Positions 1-5,708 are shown, numbered from the stretch's first letter. The stretch is 6,168 nt of DNA from Alphaproteobacteria bacterium (GCA_017450545.1 JAFSTL010000024.1:1-6168); one strand, 5' to 3'. Numbers and translations: made by a program. The notes: generated from the sequence alone by a model not told the origin.

Positions 1-2
1 AA

Positions 3-905
3 AAATTTTTGAATTTCCTGAGAGTAAATAAAAATGAACAAGAAAAAATCGACTTGCCATCCTCAATTTCAGATGCTATAACGAACAAAATTCAAATTTT
101 GAGCCCGATAAAATCGCTTGCGAAGGTGACATATACGTCTAACGACAGGCTCGATGTTGTTGTGGATACCAAGGATTCCGAGACTTCCGGATGGATAACG
201 GACGAGCTCATCAAGTGTGACGAGATATCCTCGATTACCAAGGTTTCGATACATCTGCACCAACTTTACTCAAAACCGCGTGTTTCTTACGCTATGCTTG
301 AAGATAATACCGCCAACGTTGAGGAATTTATCCATGACAAAATCACGACCCAGATGGCGACATCGGAAAACAAGTCATTCCTGTTTGGCGATGGAATTTC
401 TCAGCCGAAGGGTATTTTGAAGTATGATATTTCGATAGGCGCGCCGAAATCGCAACAAATCGAGGGAGTTGTTGGTGGAACGCCTGGCAAAATCACGGAT
501 TATACGAAAATCGTCGAGCTTATGGAAAAGTTGCCGTCGAAATATCTTGCAAATGCGACGTGGATTATGTCGCGCAACGCAGCGTCTCACATACGAACGC
601 TGAAAGATGGAACGAATGGCAAATTCCTGTGGCAAAACTCGATTGCGCACGGCGTGCCGGATACGTTGCTGGGGTATCCAGTTGTCATTTGTGACGATAT
701 GCCTAAGGTGTCTGAAAAGGAGCGAAGCGTACCCGTTTTGTTCGCAAACTTATACGAAGGCTACCAAATCGCTGAAAAACCTGTAATAAACATACTGAAA
801 GACCCGTTTAACGCGAAGCCATATGTTGAGTTTTACGCGACAAAACGCATCGGAGGTGATGTCATCAATTTCGATGCAATTAAAGCACTAGTGCTGAAAA
901 ATTGA
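3..905 (+). CDS. HK97-fold phage major capsid protein (5' end outside window)
   Basis: Structural protein that builds the icosahedral head of tailed phages. The frame is open from base 3 to the TGA at 903-905. A TTG at base 9 is the first possible start, but the gene probably begins upstream, because the usual N-terminal delta/scaffold region is missing. Counting from that TTG (298 residues), the visible family features are: an N-arm followed by 'LSPIKSLAKV' (31-40); an E-loop-like stretch with 'SGWITDE' (60-66); the family signature 'FLFGDGISQPKGIL' (124-137); 'LLGYPVVICDDMP' (220-232); and a C-terminal axial-domain strand ending 'DAIKALVLKN'. It is clearly GC-richer than the next gene (about 48% in one sampled 60-base line). 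The following gene is not a head-completion or tail gene, so the phage module is incomplete or rearranged. The family call rests on motif recognition and is strong. Confidence 0.93.
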   Translation, partial: KFLNFLRVNKNEQEKIDLPSSISDAITNKIQILSPIKSLAKVTYTSNDRLDVVVDTKDSETSGWITDELIKCDEISSITKVSIHLHQLYSKPRVSYAMLEDNTANVEEFIHDKITTQMATSENKSFLFGDGISQPKGILKYDISIGAPKSQQIEGVVGGTPGKITDYTKIVELMEKLPSKYLANATWIMSRNAASHIRTLKDGTNGKFLWQNSIAHGVPDTLLGYPVVICDDMPKVSEKERSVPVLFANLYEGYQIAEKPVINILKDPFNAKPYVEFYATKRIGGDVINFDAIKALVLKN

Positions 906-910
906 GGCAA

Positions 911-932
911 TAGGGAGGCTATGGCTTCCCTA
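911..932 (+). promoter_or_regulatory. Hairpin enclosing a Shine-Dalgarno sequence and ATG
   Basis: A 9-bp stem with one G-T wobble (TAGGGAGGC at 911-919 pairing with GCTTCCCTA at 924-932) has a four-base loop TATG. It begins five bases after the capsid stop codon. The left arm holds a strong ribosome-binding sequence (AGGGAGG) and the loop holds the ATG of a 19-codon ORF. It could be a transcript-end hairpin or a translation-control hairpin. No T-run follows, so it is not a classical intrinsic terminator. Confidence 0.4.
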
Positions 933-980
933 CTTGAACAAGGATGTGGTACTGTTTCACAACAGTTGCTATGTAAATAG
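921..980 (+). CDS. Possible 19-residue leader peptide upstream of the outer-membrane protein gene
   Basis: ATG at 921 follows AGGGAGG (912-918) with only two bases between them. The frame reads MASLLEQGCGTVSQQLLCK and stops at TAG 978-980, twelve bases before the ATG of the beta-barrel gene. I do not recognise the peptide. The strong but tightly spaced and hairpin-bound ribosome site makes chance possible. It could be a leader ORF coupled to the downstream gene, or the remnant of a deleted phage gene. A second small hairpin (ACTGTT 951-956 with AACAGT 961-966) lies within it. Confidence 0.25.
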   Translation: MASLLEQGCGTVSQQLLCK

Positions 981-992
981 AGGCAAAAAAGT

Positions 993-1754
993 ATGAAAAA
1001 TGTTTTATTGACCATAACTGCTCCAACCGCAGTTTTGGCAACAACACAGATTAGCGAAACGAATGCAACTCAGAACAATGGTTTTGAATTCCTGTCGAGC
1101 ATAAATGCCGGTGGCAAAATTAGTTGGTATGACATTGGAAAAAAAGATCTGACAATGAACGTACAACTCGCAGCTGCTGATGTAAATGCATGGAACGCAA
1201 CATCAATTCGCAAGACAAAGCTTGTTCCATTTTTAGAAGGAGAATTATCCGCACAATACTTGATGAATAATGTAATTATTGGAATAAGTATTGCAGGTGG
1301 AATAGCATTAGGAGAAAAATACATGGAAAATGGATATAAGTACTGTGATTCAAATAACAACGCGTTCAAACAGCAATTGAACGCAGAGTATGAAAAAAAG
1401 GCATTTCCAATAGCAAAACAAAAATATCACCTGTCATTCATGCCATATATAGGCTACAGAACAAATCCACAGACTGATATATACTTAAAGTGCGGACTAG
1501 TCATGGTTGCGACTAAATATTTCGATGAAGAAACAAAGAGCACATGTCATCCAGAGATAGGAATAGGCGCTTGCTATAGATTGACTGACACCTGGTTTTT
1601 TAGGTTTGAAGGTTGCTACGTTTTCCCCAAAAATAAAACGATATCCAAAAACATCAAAGTCCCAATCGAACATAACACTTATGACCTTAAAGCTAAAGGA
1701 ACTGTAAAACATGGGGAATATGTAATCAAACTTGGCTTTGGACGCCGATTTTAA
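993..1754 (+). CDS. Secreted outer-membrane beta-barrel protein, family unknown
   Basis: This is a 253-residue protein. The N-terminus 'MKNVLLTITAPTAVLATTQ' looks like a signal peptide, with the hydrophobic stretch at residues 4-17 and likely processing near residues 17-27. The rest alternates polar and hydrophobic residues in beta-strand fashion, with aromatic and glycine-rich segments such as 'VIIGISIAGGIALG', 'HLSFMPYIGYRT', 'PEIGIGACYRL' and 'WFFRFEGCYVF'. It ends 'VIKLGFGRRF', and a terminal phenylalanine is typical of proteins inserted by the BAM complex. It probably sits in the outer membrane, but no specific family (porin, adhesin or opacity protein) can be assigned. The start is supported by AGAGGC at 979-984, eight bases before ATG. 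Its AT-rich sequence (about 32% GC in one sampled 60-base line) contrasts with the phage genes on both sides. It may be a cargo gene acquired by the phage, or a host gene joined to it by rearrangement. Confidence 0.75.
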   Translation: MKNVLLTITAPTAVLATTQISETNATQNNGFEFLSSINAGGKISWYDIGKKDLTMNVQLAAADVNAWNATSIRKTKLVPFLEGELSAQYLMNNVIIGISIAGGIALGEKYMENGYKYCDSNNNAFKQQLNAEYEKKAFPIAKQKYHLSFMPYIGYRTNPQTDIYLKCGLVMVATKYFDEETKSTCHPEIGIGACYRLTDTWFFRFEGCYVFPKNKTISKNIKVPIEHNTYDLKAKGTVKHGEYVIKLGFGRRF

Positions 1755-1763
1755 CGACACAGG

Positions 1764-1790
1764 TGGTGCTATTTCGCATATTTAGCGCCA
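1764..1790 (+). terminator. Weak hairpin after the outer-membrane protein gene
   Basis: TGGTGCT (1764-1770) pairs with AGCGCCA (1784-1790), a 7-bp stem with one G-T wobble and a 13-base loop, starting ten bases after the stop codon. The downstream sequence TATCTATTGTTC is only moderately T-rich, so termination activity is uncertain. Confidence 0.3.
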
Positions 1791-1830
1791 TATCTATTGT
1801 TCAGAATAATTTGCTCACGAAACATCACCC

Positions 1831-1884
1831 GCCTGTCAAGGTCAGCGACCGAAGGGAACTGAGCGTACGCGTAACTTGACAGGC
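1831..1884. repeat. 10-bp inverted repeat, wide spacing
   Basis: GCCTGTCAAG (1831-1840) is perfectly inverted as CTTGACAGGC (1875-1884) across a 34-base loop. The loop itself holds TCAG/CTGA (1842-1845 and 1859-1862) and the 8-base palindrome GCGTACGC (1863-1870). The right arm includes TTGACA (1876-1881). It lies two bases from the larger inverted repeat that follows. It could be an operator, a recombination site or part of an RNA fold. Confidence 0.6.
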
Positions 1885-1886
1885 TT

Positions 1887-1932
1887 GGGGGCGCGATGTG
1901 GTAAAGTTGCGATAATACCACATCGCGCCCCC
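1887..1932. repeat. 17-bp perfect GC-rich inverted repeat upstream of the holin-like gene
   Basis: GGGGGCGCGATGTGGTA (1887-1903) is perfectly inverted as TACCACATCGCGCCCCC (1916-1932), with a 12-base loop AAGTTGCGATAA. The stem would be very stable in RNA and ends 38 bases before the ATG of the holin-like gene. No T-run follows on either strand, so it does not fit a Rho-independent terminator. An attenuator or RNA-stability element, a phage regulatory operator, or a small palindromic repeat element all remain possible. Confidence 0.7.
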
Positions 1933-1970
1933 CACAGACAGAGTAGATGTATAAGAAAGGAAAAACACAA

Positions 1971-2504
1971 ATGTCTATATCTTTATTACAAGCAGCGCTT
2001 TCGCTGGCGCAATTTTCGCCCAAGATAGCCAAGTGGCTTTCTGGCACAAAAGCTGAGTCCATTTCGCAAAAAATACTGGACATCGCGAAGGAAGTCACGC
2101 ATAGCTACACCGAGCAGGAAGCTGTTGATAAAATCAAATCGGACAAGCGGATGCATCAGCTTTTCGAAAAGGCATTGCTCGATTCTGAACGCAAAATCGA
2201 ACTAGCGGTAATTCGCGACAAAGAAAATGCCAGAACGCGCGACATCGCCATCATCAATTCAGGGCGACGTAATAGGCGCGCTGATATCATGGTCATCTGC
2301 GCGGCTATTGGGCTTATTGCGTGCCTCGGCGTCATTTGCATTTATAAGCGCGACCTACCAGGCGAAGCGGTTGGCATTATCTCGACTATCGCTGGAATTT
2401 TCGGCGCGTGTCTCAAAGATGCGTATAACTTCGAGTTCGGTTCATCGCGCGGGAGCAAAGAAAAAGATCAAACTGTCGCAAACGTACTGAACAGATTGAG
2501 CTAA
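1971..2504 (+). CDS. Holin-like phage membrane protein with FEFGSSRGSKEKD motif
   Basis: This is a 177-residue protein of a type I recall from alphaproteobacterial phages and prophages, where it is usually placed near lysis genes and called holin-like. A holin makes timed holes in the inner membrane during lysis; that function is inferred here. An N-terminal helical part (1-100) has charged heptad-like stretches and a basic patch 'SGRRNRRAD' (97-105). Two hydrophobic segments follow, about 105-125 ('IMVICAAIGLIACLGVICIY') and 132-150 ('EAVGIISTIAGIFGACLKD'). The conserved-looking tail 'FEFGSSRGSKEKD' spans 154-166. I chose ATG 1971 over the upstream in-frame ATG 1947 because GAAAGGAAAA (1955-1964) sits at proper spacing before it. 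The gene is GC-rich (about 53% in one sampled line), unlike the host genes. Its TAA stop touches the left end of the IS1 element, so a few native C-terminal residues may have been lost. Confidence 0.8.
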   Translation: MSISLLQAALSLAQFSPKIAKWLSGTKAESISQKILDIAKEVTHSYTEQEAVDKIKSDKRMHQLFEKALLDSERKIELAVIRDKENARTRDIAIINSGRRNRRADIMVICAAIGLIACLGVICIYKRDLPGEAVGIISTIAGIFGACLKDAYNFEFGSSRGSKEKDQTVANVLNRLS

Positions 2505-2532
2505 GGTTGGCGAGGGATTCACTTTAGCAATG
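2505..2532 (+). repeat. IS1 element terminal inverted repeat, transposase 3' side
   Basis: The sequence begins GGTTGGCGAGGGATTCAC and ends TTTAGCAATG. Its reverse complement matches the other end at about 22 of 28 positions, with the inner nine bases CATTGCTAA identical. The transposase stop codon lies inside it, as is common for IS1 elements. Confidence 0.8.
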
Positions 2533-3163
2533 TAATTAATTCATCGATAAAACCATTTATACGAAATCTGGCAAAAAGTGCCATGAAGATCGCTAGATTT
2601 TCAAGGGATCTAGTGACTAAGATAGAGCGTCTGCGGAATGCTGCAAGCCAATGTCGCTGCCGTCCATTATTGCGTTCTATTTGCACAGTATATTTCTTTG
2701 ACTGCGTCAAGTTATTTGAGGAAAAAATTCTTATAGCTTTCGTAACGATCGGAATAAACATTACTGTTGTACATCTTAATTAAGGTTTTGGTATCACGAC
2801 GCACCAGTGCCCACCCGATGAGTATTTTGCTTCAATGATCGATACTTCTCCTGACATTGTGGTTTTGATTGTCATCCATTTCCACCTCCGTGACCATTGA
2901 AATATCAGGATTCATTGGAATAAATTTGACGTGTCCACCTCATCACGCTCTGCGTCGTGACACCTACGATTTTGCCCGTAGCTCTCATCGACAAGCCCGA
3001 CAAAAAGAGTATCTAAGCCAAAATTTTATCTTTTTCGGGTTTTCCACGTGGCGTAGTTTTTGTATACTGGTATCCTCAATTCTTACACTTATACCTCTTG
3101 TTCTTTCATATGACCATTTTTATGCGCCGCTGTGCAGCCACATCTTAAACATTTTAGTCCCAT
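2519..3163 (-). pseudogene. IS1-family transposase, broken by frameshifts and stops
   Basis: The remnant reads from ATG 3163 (preceded by AGGGA) to TGA 2521-2519 through at least three frame changes. Piece 1 has a zinc-finger start 'MGLKCLRCGCTAAHKNGH'. A shift near 3100 leads to piece 2 with 'RYKCKN', stop, 'GYQYTK', then the IS1 helix-turn-helix 'GLSMRATGKIVGVTTQSV' and 'MRWTRQIYSNES'. A shift near 2909 leads to 'DISMVTEVEMDD', probably the first catalytic Asp, then stop, 'GWALVRRDTKTLIKMYN' and 'VYSDRYESYKNFF', with the second Asp at 2750-2748. A shift near 2725 leads to 'KKYTVQIERNNGRQRHW', with the catalytic Glu at 2677-2675, and the C-terminal end 'ALFARFRINGFIDELITLLK'. Internal stops are TGA 3078-3076, TAG 3015-3013 and TGA 2834-2832. 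The part between the first and second Asp looks shorter than usual, suggesting small deletions. It cannot make an active enzyme. Confidence 0.9.
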
Positions 3164-3209
3164 AACATCCCTGATAAATCAAACTTTGCCTTATGATCTT
3201 ACTATACTA

Positions 3210-3238
3210 CATTGCTAAGGTGAATCTTTCGCAATTCC
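3210..3238 (+). repeat. IS1 element terminal inverted repeat, transposase 5' side
   Basis: It reads CATTGCTAAGGTGAATC followed by TTTCGCAATTCC. It matches the reverse complement of the other terminus with a few substitutions and one extra base. It lies 46 bases upstream of the transposase ATG. Confidence 0.75.
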
Positions 3239-3412
3239 TTGGCTCTTGACTAGCATCTCTGAAAGAGATATGGTGAGAGAGCATGAAATAGCTCTCAGGA
3301 TCGACGTGGCGGTTTTATCTTCTTATATTTGATGTGTGTTGTTTCAATTTACTCAGTCACGCCTTTCATCTATTTGTTATTTTGTACGTCTGTTAATGCG
3401 TATGGGGGTCGG
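3239..3412. other. Intergenic stretch with two small hairpins, no clear gene
   Basis: Two adjacent perfect 6-bp stems are present: ATCTCT/AGAGAT (3255-3260 with 3264-3269, three-base loop) and GAGAGC/GCTCTC (3277-3282 with 3291-3296, eight-base loop). They could end transcription of the minus-strand gene, although no clear T-run follows in that direction. On the plus strand the frame 'SERDMVREHEIALRID' runs from inside the IS end to a TGA after 'VAVLSSYI'. It might be the displaced tail of a gene hit by the IS, but I do not recognise it. No tRNA fold was found. Confidence 0.4.
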
Positions 3413-3468
3413 CTATTCATATTCGTATAGTCTGTCTTCTCTGAATGCTTCGTTTCGCGCTTGCCGCA

Positions 3469-4563
3469 TTATGTCGTCTCTCTTTTCTTTTGACCAGCCT
3501 TTTGTTCCAGTTGCCTTTTTATGCAACTTTTTATTCTGGTAAGATATGTTCGTGCCGCTCCTGTTTTTGCTTCGGCACTTTCGTCTGAAAATCTGTATTC
3601 TCCATTTAGTTTTTTCCAGAAATTATACATATCGTTATTCTGTTTTATTTCGGTCTCTTTGATTTGTAATATCTCGAATATGATATTTTTGGCTTTTTCT
3701 ATTGTCTCGTCACTCGGCAACATGTTTGTGGCTGTTTTGAGCTTTTTTATTTGCTTGTTTAGTTTCTCGACATATTCTCTTTGATCGTTGCTTTGTTTTA
3801 TGTTTTGCGTGGATTGCAGCTCTATTGTGGTTCTGTATGTTTCATGGTAGCTGTTTAGTTCGTTTATGATGGTTTGTAGTATATTATATACTGTCATTAT
3901 CGCCTCGTATTGCTTGTATTTGCTGATCGTTTTTTCTTCACCTGCATTGGTAGCTCCGATCATACACAGTAGACTTTTGCATGTGTTTATTTCTTCTAGA
4001 TCCTTTACTAGTTTTTTTAGGTTGATCATGTTGTCTTCTGTGGGCGTGTTATGCGTTATTTCTTTTTGAATCTTTAGCTGGCTTGCGATCTCATTTGCCT
4101 CGTTTTCTAGCAGTTTACAGTAGTTTGCTTTTTCATCAAACAGGTCTTTACCTCTTCTATACCATACTCTCCATGGTATACTCCATATTAGTTGCATGTG
4201 TGTTCTGAAATCTGATTTCTGCGCTGTGTATATGTACGTCGTATCTTCATCGATATATTGAGTTTTGTTCATGCCATATCGTGTCAGTATCTGCATTTTG
4301 TCGTCGAACTTTCTGTTTTCCTCTGTTTCTAGCAGTTTGTCGCCAAATTCGTCTATTGTTTTTTTAGCCCTGTATATTTCGTTAAAGTATTTTGGTCTTG
4401 ATAGTTCTCCCTCCAGGCTAGCTAGAGGGTGGAATCCTTCGTATGTTCGTTCGCTATTCGTGTATGTTAATGGTGTTTTGCCTTCACGCCATTCATCATC
4501 TGTTGTTTTGTTGTTATACCATTTATTATCTGACAATTTTATGTATTTCGGATGGGAAATCAC
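3469..4563 (-). CDS. C-terminal segment of the split secreted coiled-coil protein
   Basis: This is a 364-codon open segment from GTG 4563 to TAA 3471-3469. The frame is actually open back to 4752, overlapping the middle segment by 20 bases, and no ribosome site supports an independent start. So this is most likely not a gene of its own. From the GTG it holds an aromatic patch 'QLIWSIPWRVWYRRG' (124-138) and then long charged helical stretches (about 140-195 and 210-310) with coiled-coil-like spacing, for example 'VEKLNKQIKKLK' (265-276). Its in-frame end 'GQKKRETT' looks accidental. Adding one base at the A5 run 3520-3516 replaces it with a tail containing 'KGWSKEKRDDIMRQARNEAF', which ends 'REDRLYEYE' at TAG 3415-3413. 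Function unknown. Confidence 0.6.
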   Translation of the reverse strand: MISHPKYIKLSDNKWYNNKTTDDEWREGKTPLTYTNSERTYEGFHPLASLEGELSRPKYFNEIYRAKKTIDEFGDKLLETEENRKFDDKMQILTRYGMNKTQYIDEDTTYIYTAQKSDFRTHMQLIWSIPWRVWYRRGKDLFDEKANYCKLLENEANEIASQLKIQKEITHNTPTEDNMINLKKLVKDLEEINTCKSLLCMIGATNAGEEKTISKYKQYEAIMTVYNILQTIINELNSYHETYRTTIELQSTQNIKQSNDQREYVEKLNKQIKKLKTATNMLPSDETIEKAKNIIFEILQIKETEIKQNNDMYNFWKKLNGEYRFSDESAEAKTGAARTYLTRIKSCIKRQLEQKAGQKKRETT

Positions 4564-4580
4564 TCTTATTGGATTATATT

Positions 4581-4613
4581 CTAGTGGTATTTGATTATCA
4601 TCTAGTGGTATTT
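4581..4613 (-). repeat. Short in-frame repeat (IPLD/IPLE) in the secreted protein gene
   Basis: The 12-mer CTAGTGGTATTT occurs at 4581-4592 and again at 4602-4613, a period of 21 bases. On the coding strand it gives a seven-residue repeat, 'IPLDDNQ' then 'IPLEYNP'. Two copies only; it looks like a small internal duplication. Confidence 0.6.
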
Positions 4614-4732
4614 CATTTTTGCATACCTCTGTTATTTTTCCAAAATCTATTCTGTATGTTTTAAACAGTGCAGTAGCATTGGGTTGATCTATGCATATAT
4701 GATACTCTTGTCTCGCGTGATATTGTTCTATT

Positions 4733-5134
4733 CTATGTGTTATAGGGGCGAATTACTGAACCGCGATATCTTATATGTAGAACTTTGTTGTGTTGATCCC
4801 ATATTTTAATTCCAGGCAGTTTTAATGTCATTCTTATCCATTCGTTGTCTATAAACTCCTCTATATGTTCGTTCTTCTCATTGTTGGGACTCGCCTTAAT
4901 TTTTGTTATAAAATCTTTGTATTGTTTTCGCGCATCCTTATAATCTACCCCCGTTTTCACTTCGTTTCCTTCTTTATCCTTTTTGATTATCCACTTGTAT
5001 TTTATCTTTGCGGCTTTTAACCTTACTTTCATCAGTTCTATTAAGTAATCAGATAATTGCAATTGAGCGCAATACTCTTTAATATCGCTATAAGCGCTTT
5101 CTATTGCGTCTTTATATGTGGCATAATCCCACAT
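4733..5134 (-). CDS. Middle segment of the split secreted coiled-coil protein
   Basis: This is a 133-codon open segment from ATG 5134 to TAG 4735-4733; the frame is open back to 5149. It lies in a different frame from the segments on both sides, which share one frame. It overlaps the end of the upstream segment and the open start of the downstream one, the layout expected of one gene with two compensating shifts. The sequence is Lys- and Tyr-rich and mostly helical ('LIELMKVRLKAAKIKYKWII', 'GVDYKDARKQYKDFITKIKA'). I see no known domain and no convincing ribosome site for ATG 5134. Confidence 0.6.
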   Translation of the reverse strand: MWDYATYKDAIESAYSDIKEYCAQLQLSDYLIELMKVRLKAAKIKYKWIIKKDKEGNEVKTGVDYKDARKQYKDFITKIKASPNNEKNEHIEEFIDNEWIRMTLKLPGIKIWDQHNKVLHIRYRGSVIRPYNT

Positions 5135-5688
5135 ATATCCGTTTTTCTGTTAGCATTAAGTATTGCTTTTTTTGTGTCTTCTAGAGCTCGATCAAAAAGC
5201 TGTTTAAAGGCATCTGTTGAAAAACAGTCGACTGTATTCGCCATAAATCTGTCTATAAAATTGACCAAGAAGACATAATTCCAATTAGCTGCATCGTATT
5301 TCAAAGGATTAGTCCCAACGCATTCGATCATTTTCCCATTAAATTGGTTGTATGTCACCATGTCGTTATTAATATCGAAAAAGCACCGAGCTATTTCGTT
5401 CAAAATAACGCCATAAACTGACTCATTATACGTTTCATTATCCCATTGAACTAACTCAGACTTCTTCTCCATCCTAACCTTGGCCAAGTGTGCGTTATAA
5501 TGTTGTCGCAAAATTTCAGACGCCATAGCTCTATATTCATCTTGCTTATACAGCTCATCCAGCTTCGGATCATCCGTCAGCGTGATACTGTAATCATTGA
5601 CATTCATGGCATTCGCATCTCCAAACAACACTGGTATTGCAGCTATAAAACCATAAACTTTTACATAATTCATATGTAATTCCATCAT
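5101..5688 (-). CDS. N-terminal segment of the split secreted coiled-coil protein, with signal peptide
   Basis: This segment has 195 codons from ATG 5688 to TAG 5103-5101. ATG 5688 is preferred over GTG 5691 and ATG 5673 because GGAAG (5700-5696) is seven bases upstream; ATG 5673 would give a neater signal peptide and is a real alternative. The hydrophobic core 'VYGFIAAIPVLF' is followed by 'GDANA', a good signal-peptidase I site, so the product is probably exported. The mature part is rich in Asn, Asp and Tyr and contains 'YNESVYGVILNEIARCFFD' and 'NWNYVFLVNFIDRFMANTVD'. No family is recognised. The last twelve or so residues ('TDICGIMPHIKTQ') probably come from the wrong frame after a missing A in the run 5146-5142. 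Confidence 0.65.
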   Translation of the reverse strand: MMELHMNYVKVYGFIAAIPVLFGDANAMNVNDYSITLTDDPKLDELYKQDEYRAMASEILRQHYNAHLAKVRMEKKSELVQWDNETYNESVYGVILNEIARCFFDINNDMVTYNQFNGKMIECVGTNPLKYDAANWNYVFLVNFIDRFMANTVDCFSTDAFKQLFDRALEDTKKAILNANRKTDICGIMPHIKTQ

Positions 5689-5708
5689 CACATTTCTTCC
5701 CTTCTTTC

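Larger units (their letters stand above)
2505..3238 (-). mobile_element. Degenerate IS1-family insertion sequence
   Basis: The element is about 734 bp long, close to the usual IS1 size, and is bounded by imperfect inverted repeats (2505-2532 and 3210-3238). It carries one minus-strand transposase remnant filling nearly the whole length. No 8-9 bp target duplication is visible: the bases before 2505 (TTGAGCTAA) and after 3238 (TTGGCTCTT) match only partly. With the many lesions in the transposase, this points to an old, immobile copy or to one end having been rearranged after insertion. Confidence 0.88.
3413..5688 (-). pseudogene. Long secreted coiled-coil protein, about 758 residues, split by three single-base shifts
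   Basis: Three successive minus-strand open segments and a short tail read as one protein if three single-base shifts are corrected. The shifts are one A missing in the A5 run at 5146-5142, one C extra in the C4 run at 4748-4745, and one A missing in the A5 run at 3520-3516. The corrected length is exactly 759 codons, ending at TAG 3415-3413. The only stops are out-of-frame ones met just after a shift. The start is ATG 5688, with GGAAG (5700-5696) seven bases upstream and a strong promoter behind it. The protein has a signal peptide ending near 'GDANA', a charged, Tyr- and Lys-rich body, coiled-coil-like Glu/Lys/Leu stretches in the last third, and a charged end 'REDRLYEYE'. I recognise no family; export plus coiled coil suggests a periplasmic or host-directed protein. 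It may be a recent pseudogene, a gene read through by slippage, or a sequence with homopolymer errors. Confidence 0.7.

Noticed and set aside
1876..1916. TTGACA at 1876 with GATAAT at 1911 as a promoter for the holin-like gene
   Set aside because: The spacer is 29 bases, far too long, and GATAAT falls in the loop and stem edge of the 17-bp inverted repeat. The better-spaced alternative matches the -10 consensus at only three positions.
2780..2875. 31-codon minus-strand ORF with an excellent ribosome site (GGAGGT at 2889-2884)
   Set aside because: The GGAGGT encodes part of the transposase stretch 'VTEVEMDD', and the ORF is in a different frame of that remnant, so the ribosome site is probably fortuitous.
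3094..3103. Programmed -1 frameshift as in classical IS1 insA-insB
   Set aside because: The frame change falls inside the zinc-finger region, far upstream of the insA/insB junction. There is no A6C slippery run, and stops follow in the new frame, so this is decay.
2869..3165. 98-codon plus-strand ORF
   Set aside because: It lies wholly antisense to the IS1 transposase remnant, whose zinc-finger, HTH and catalytic motifs read on the minus strand.
3239..3331. Possible tRNA or other structured RNA gene
   Set aside because: There are only two 6-bp hairpins, with no T-arm, acceptor pairing or CCA-compatible end.
4158..4180. 8-bp perfect inverted repeat TATACCAT/ATGGTATA
   Set aside because: It lies inside the coding sequence for the conserved-looking aromatic patch 'WSIPWRVWYRRG', and nothing around it suggests regulation.
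4265..4594. 109-codon plus-strand ORF and neighbouring plus-strand ORFs between 3336 and 4664
   Set aside because: They are antisense to the long secreted protein gene. Their Ser/Phe/Leu-rich translations are what the reverse strand of a Lys/Glu-rich gene gives.
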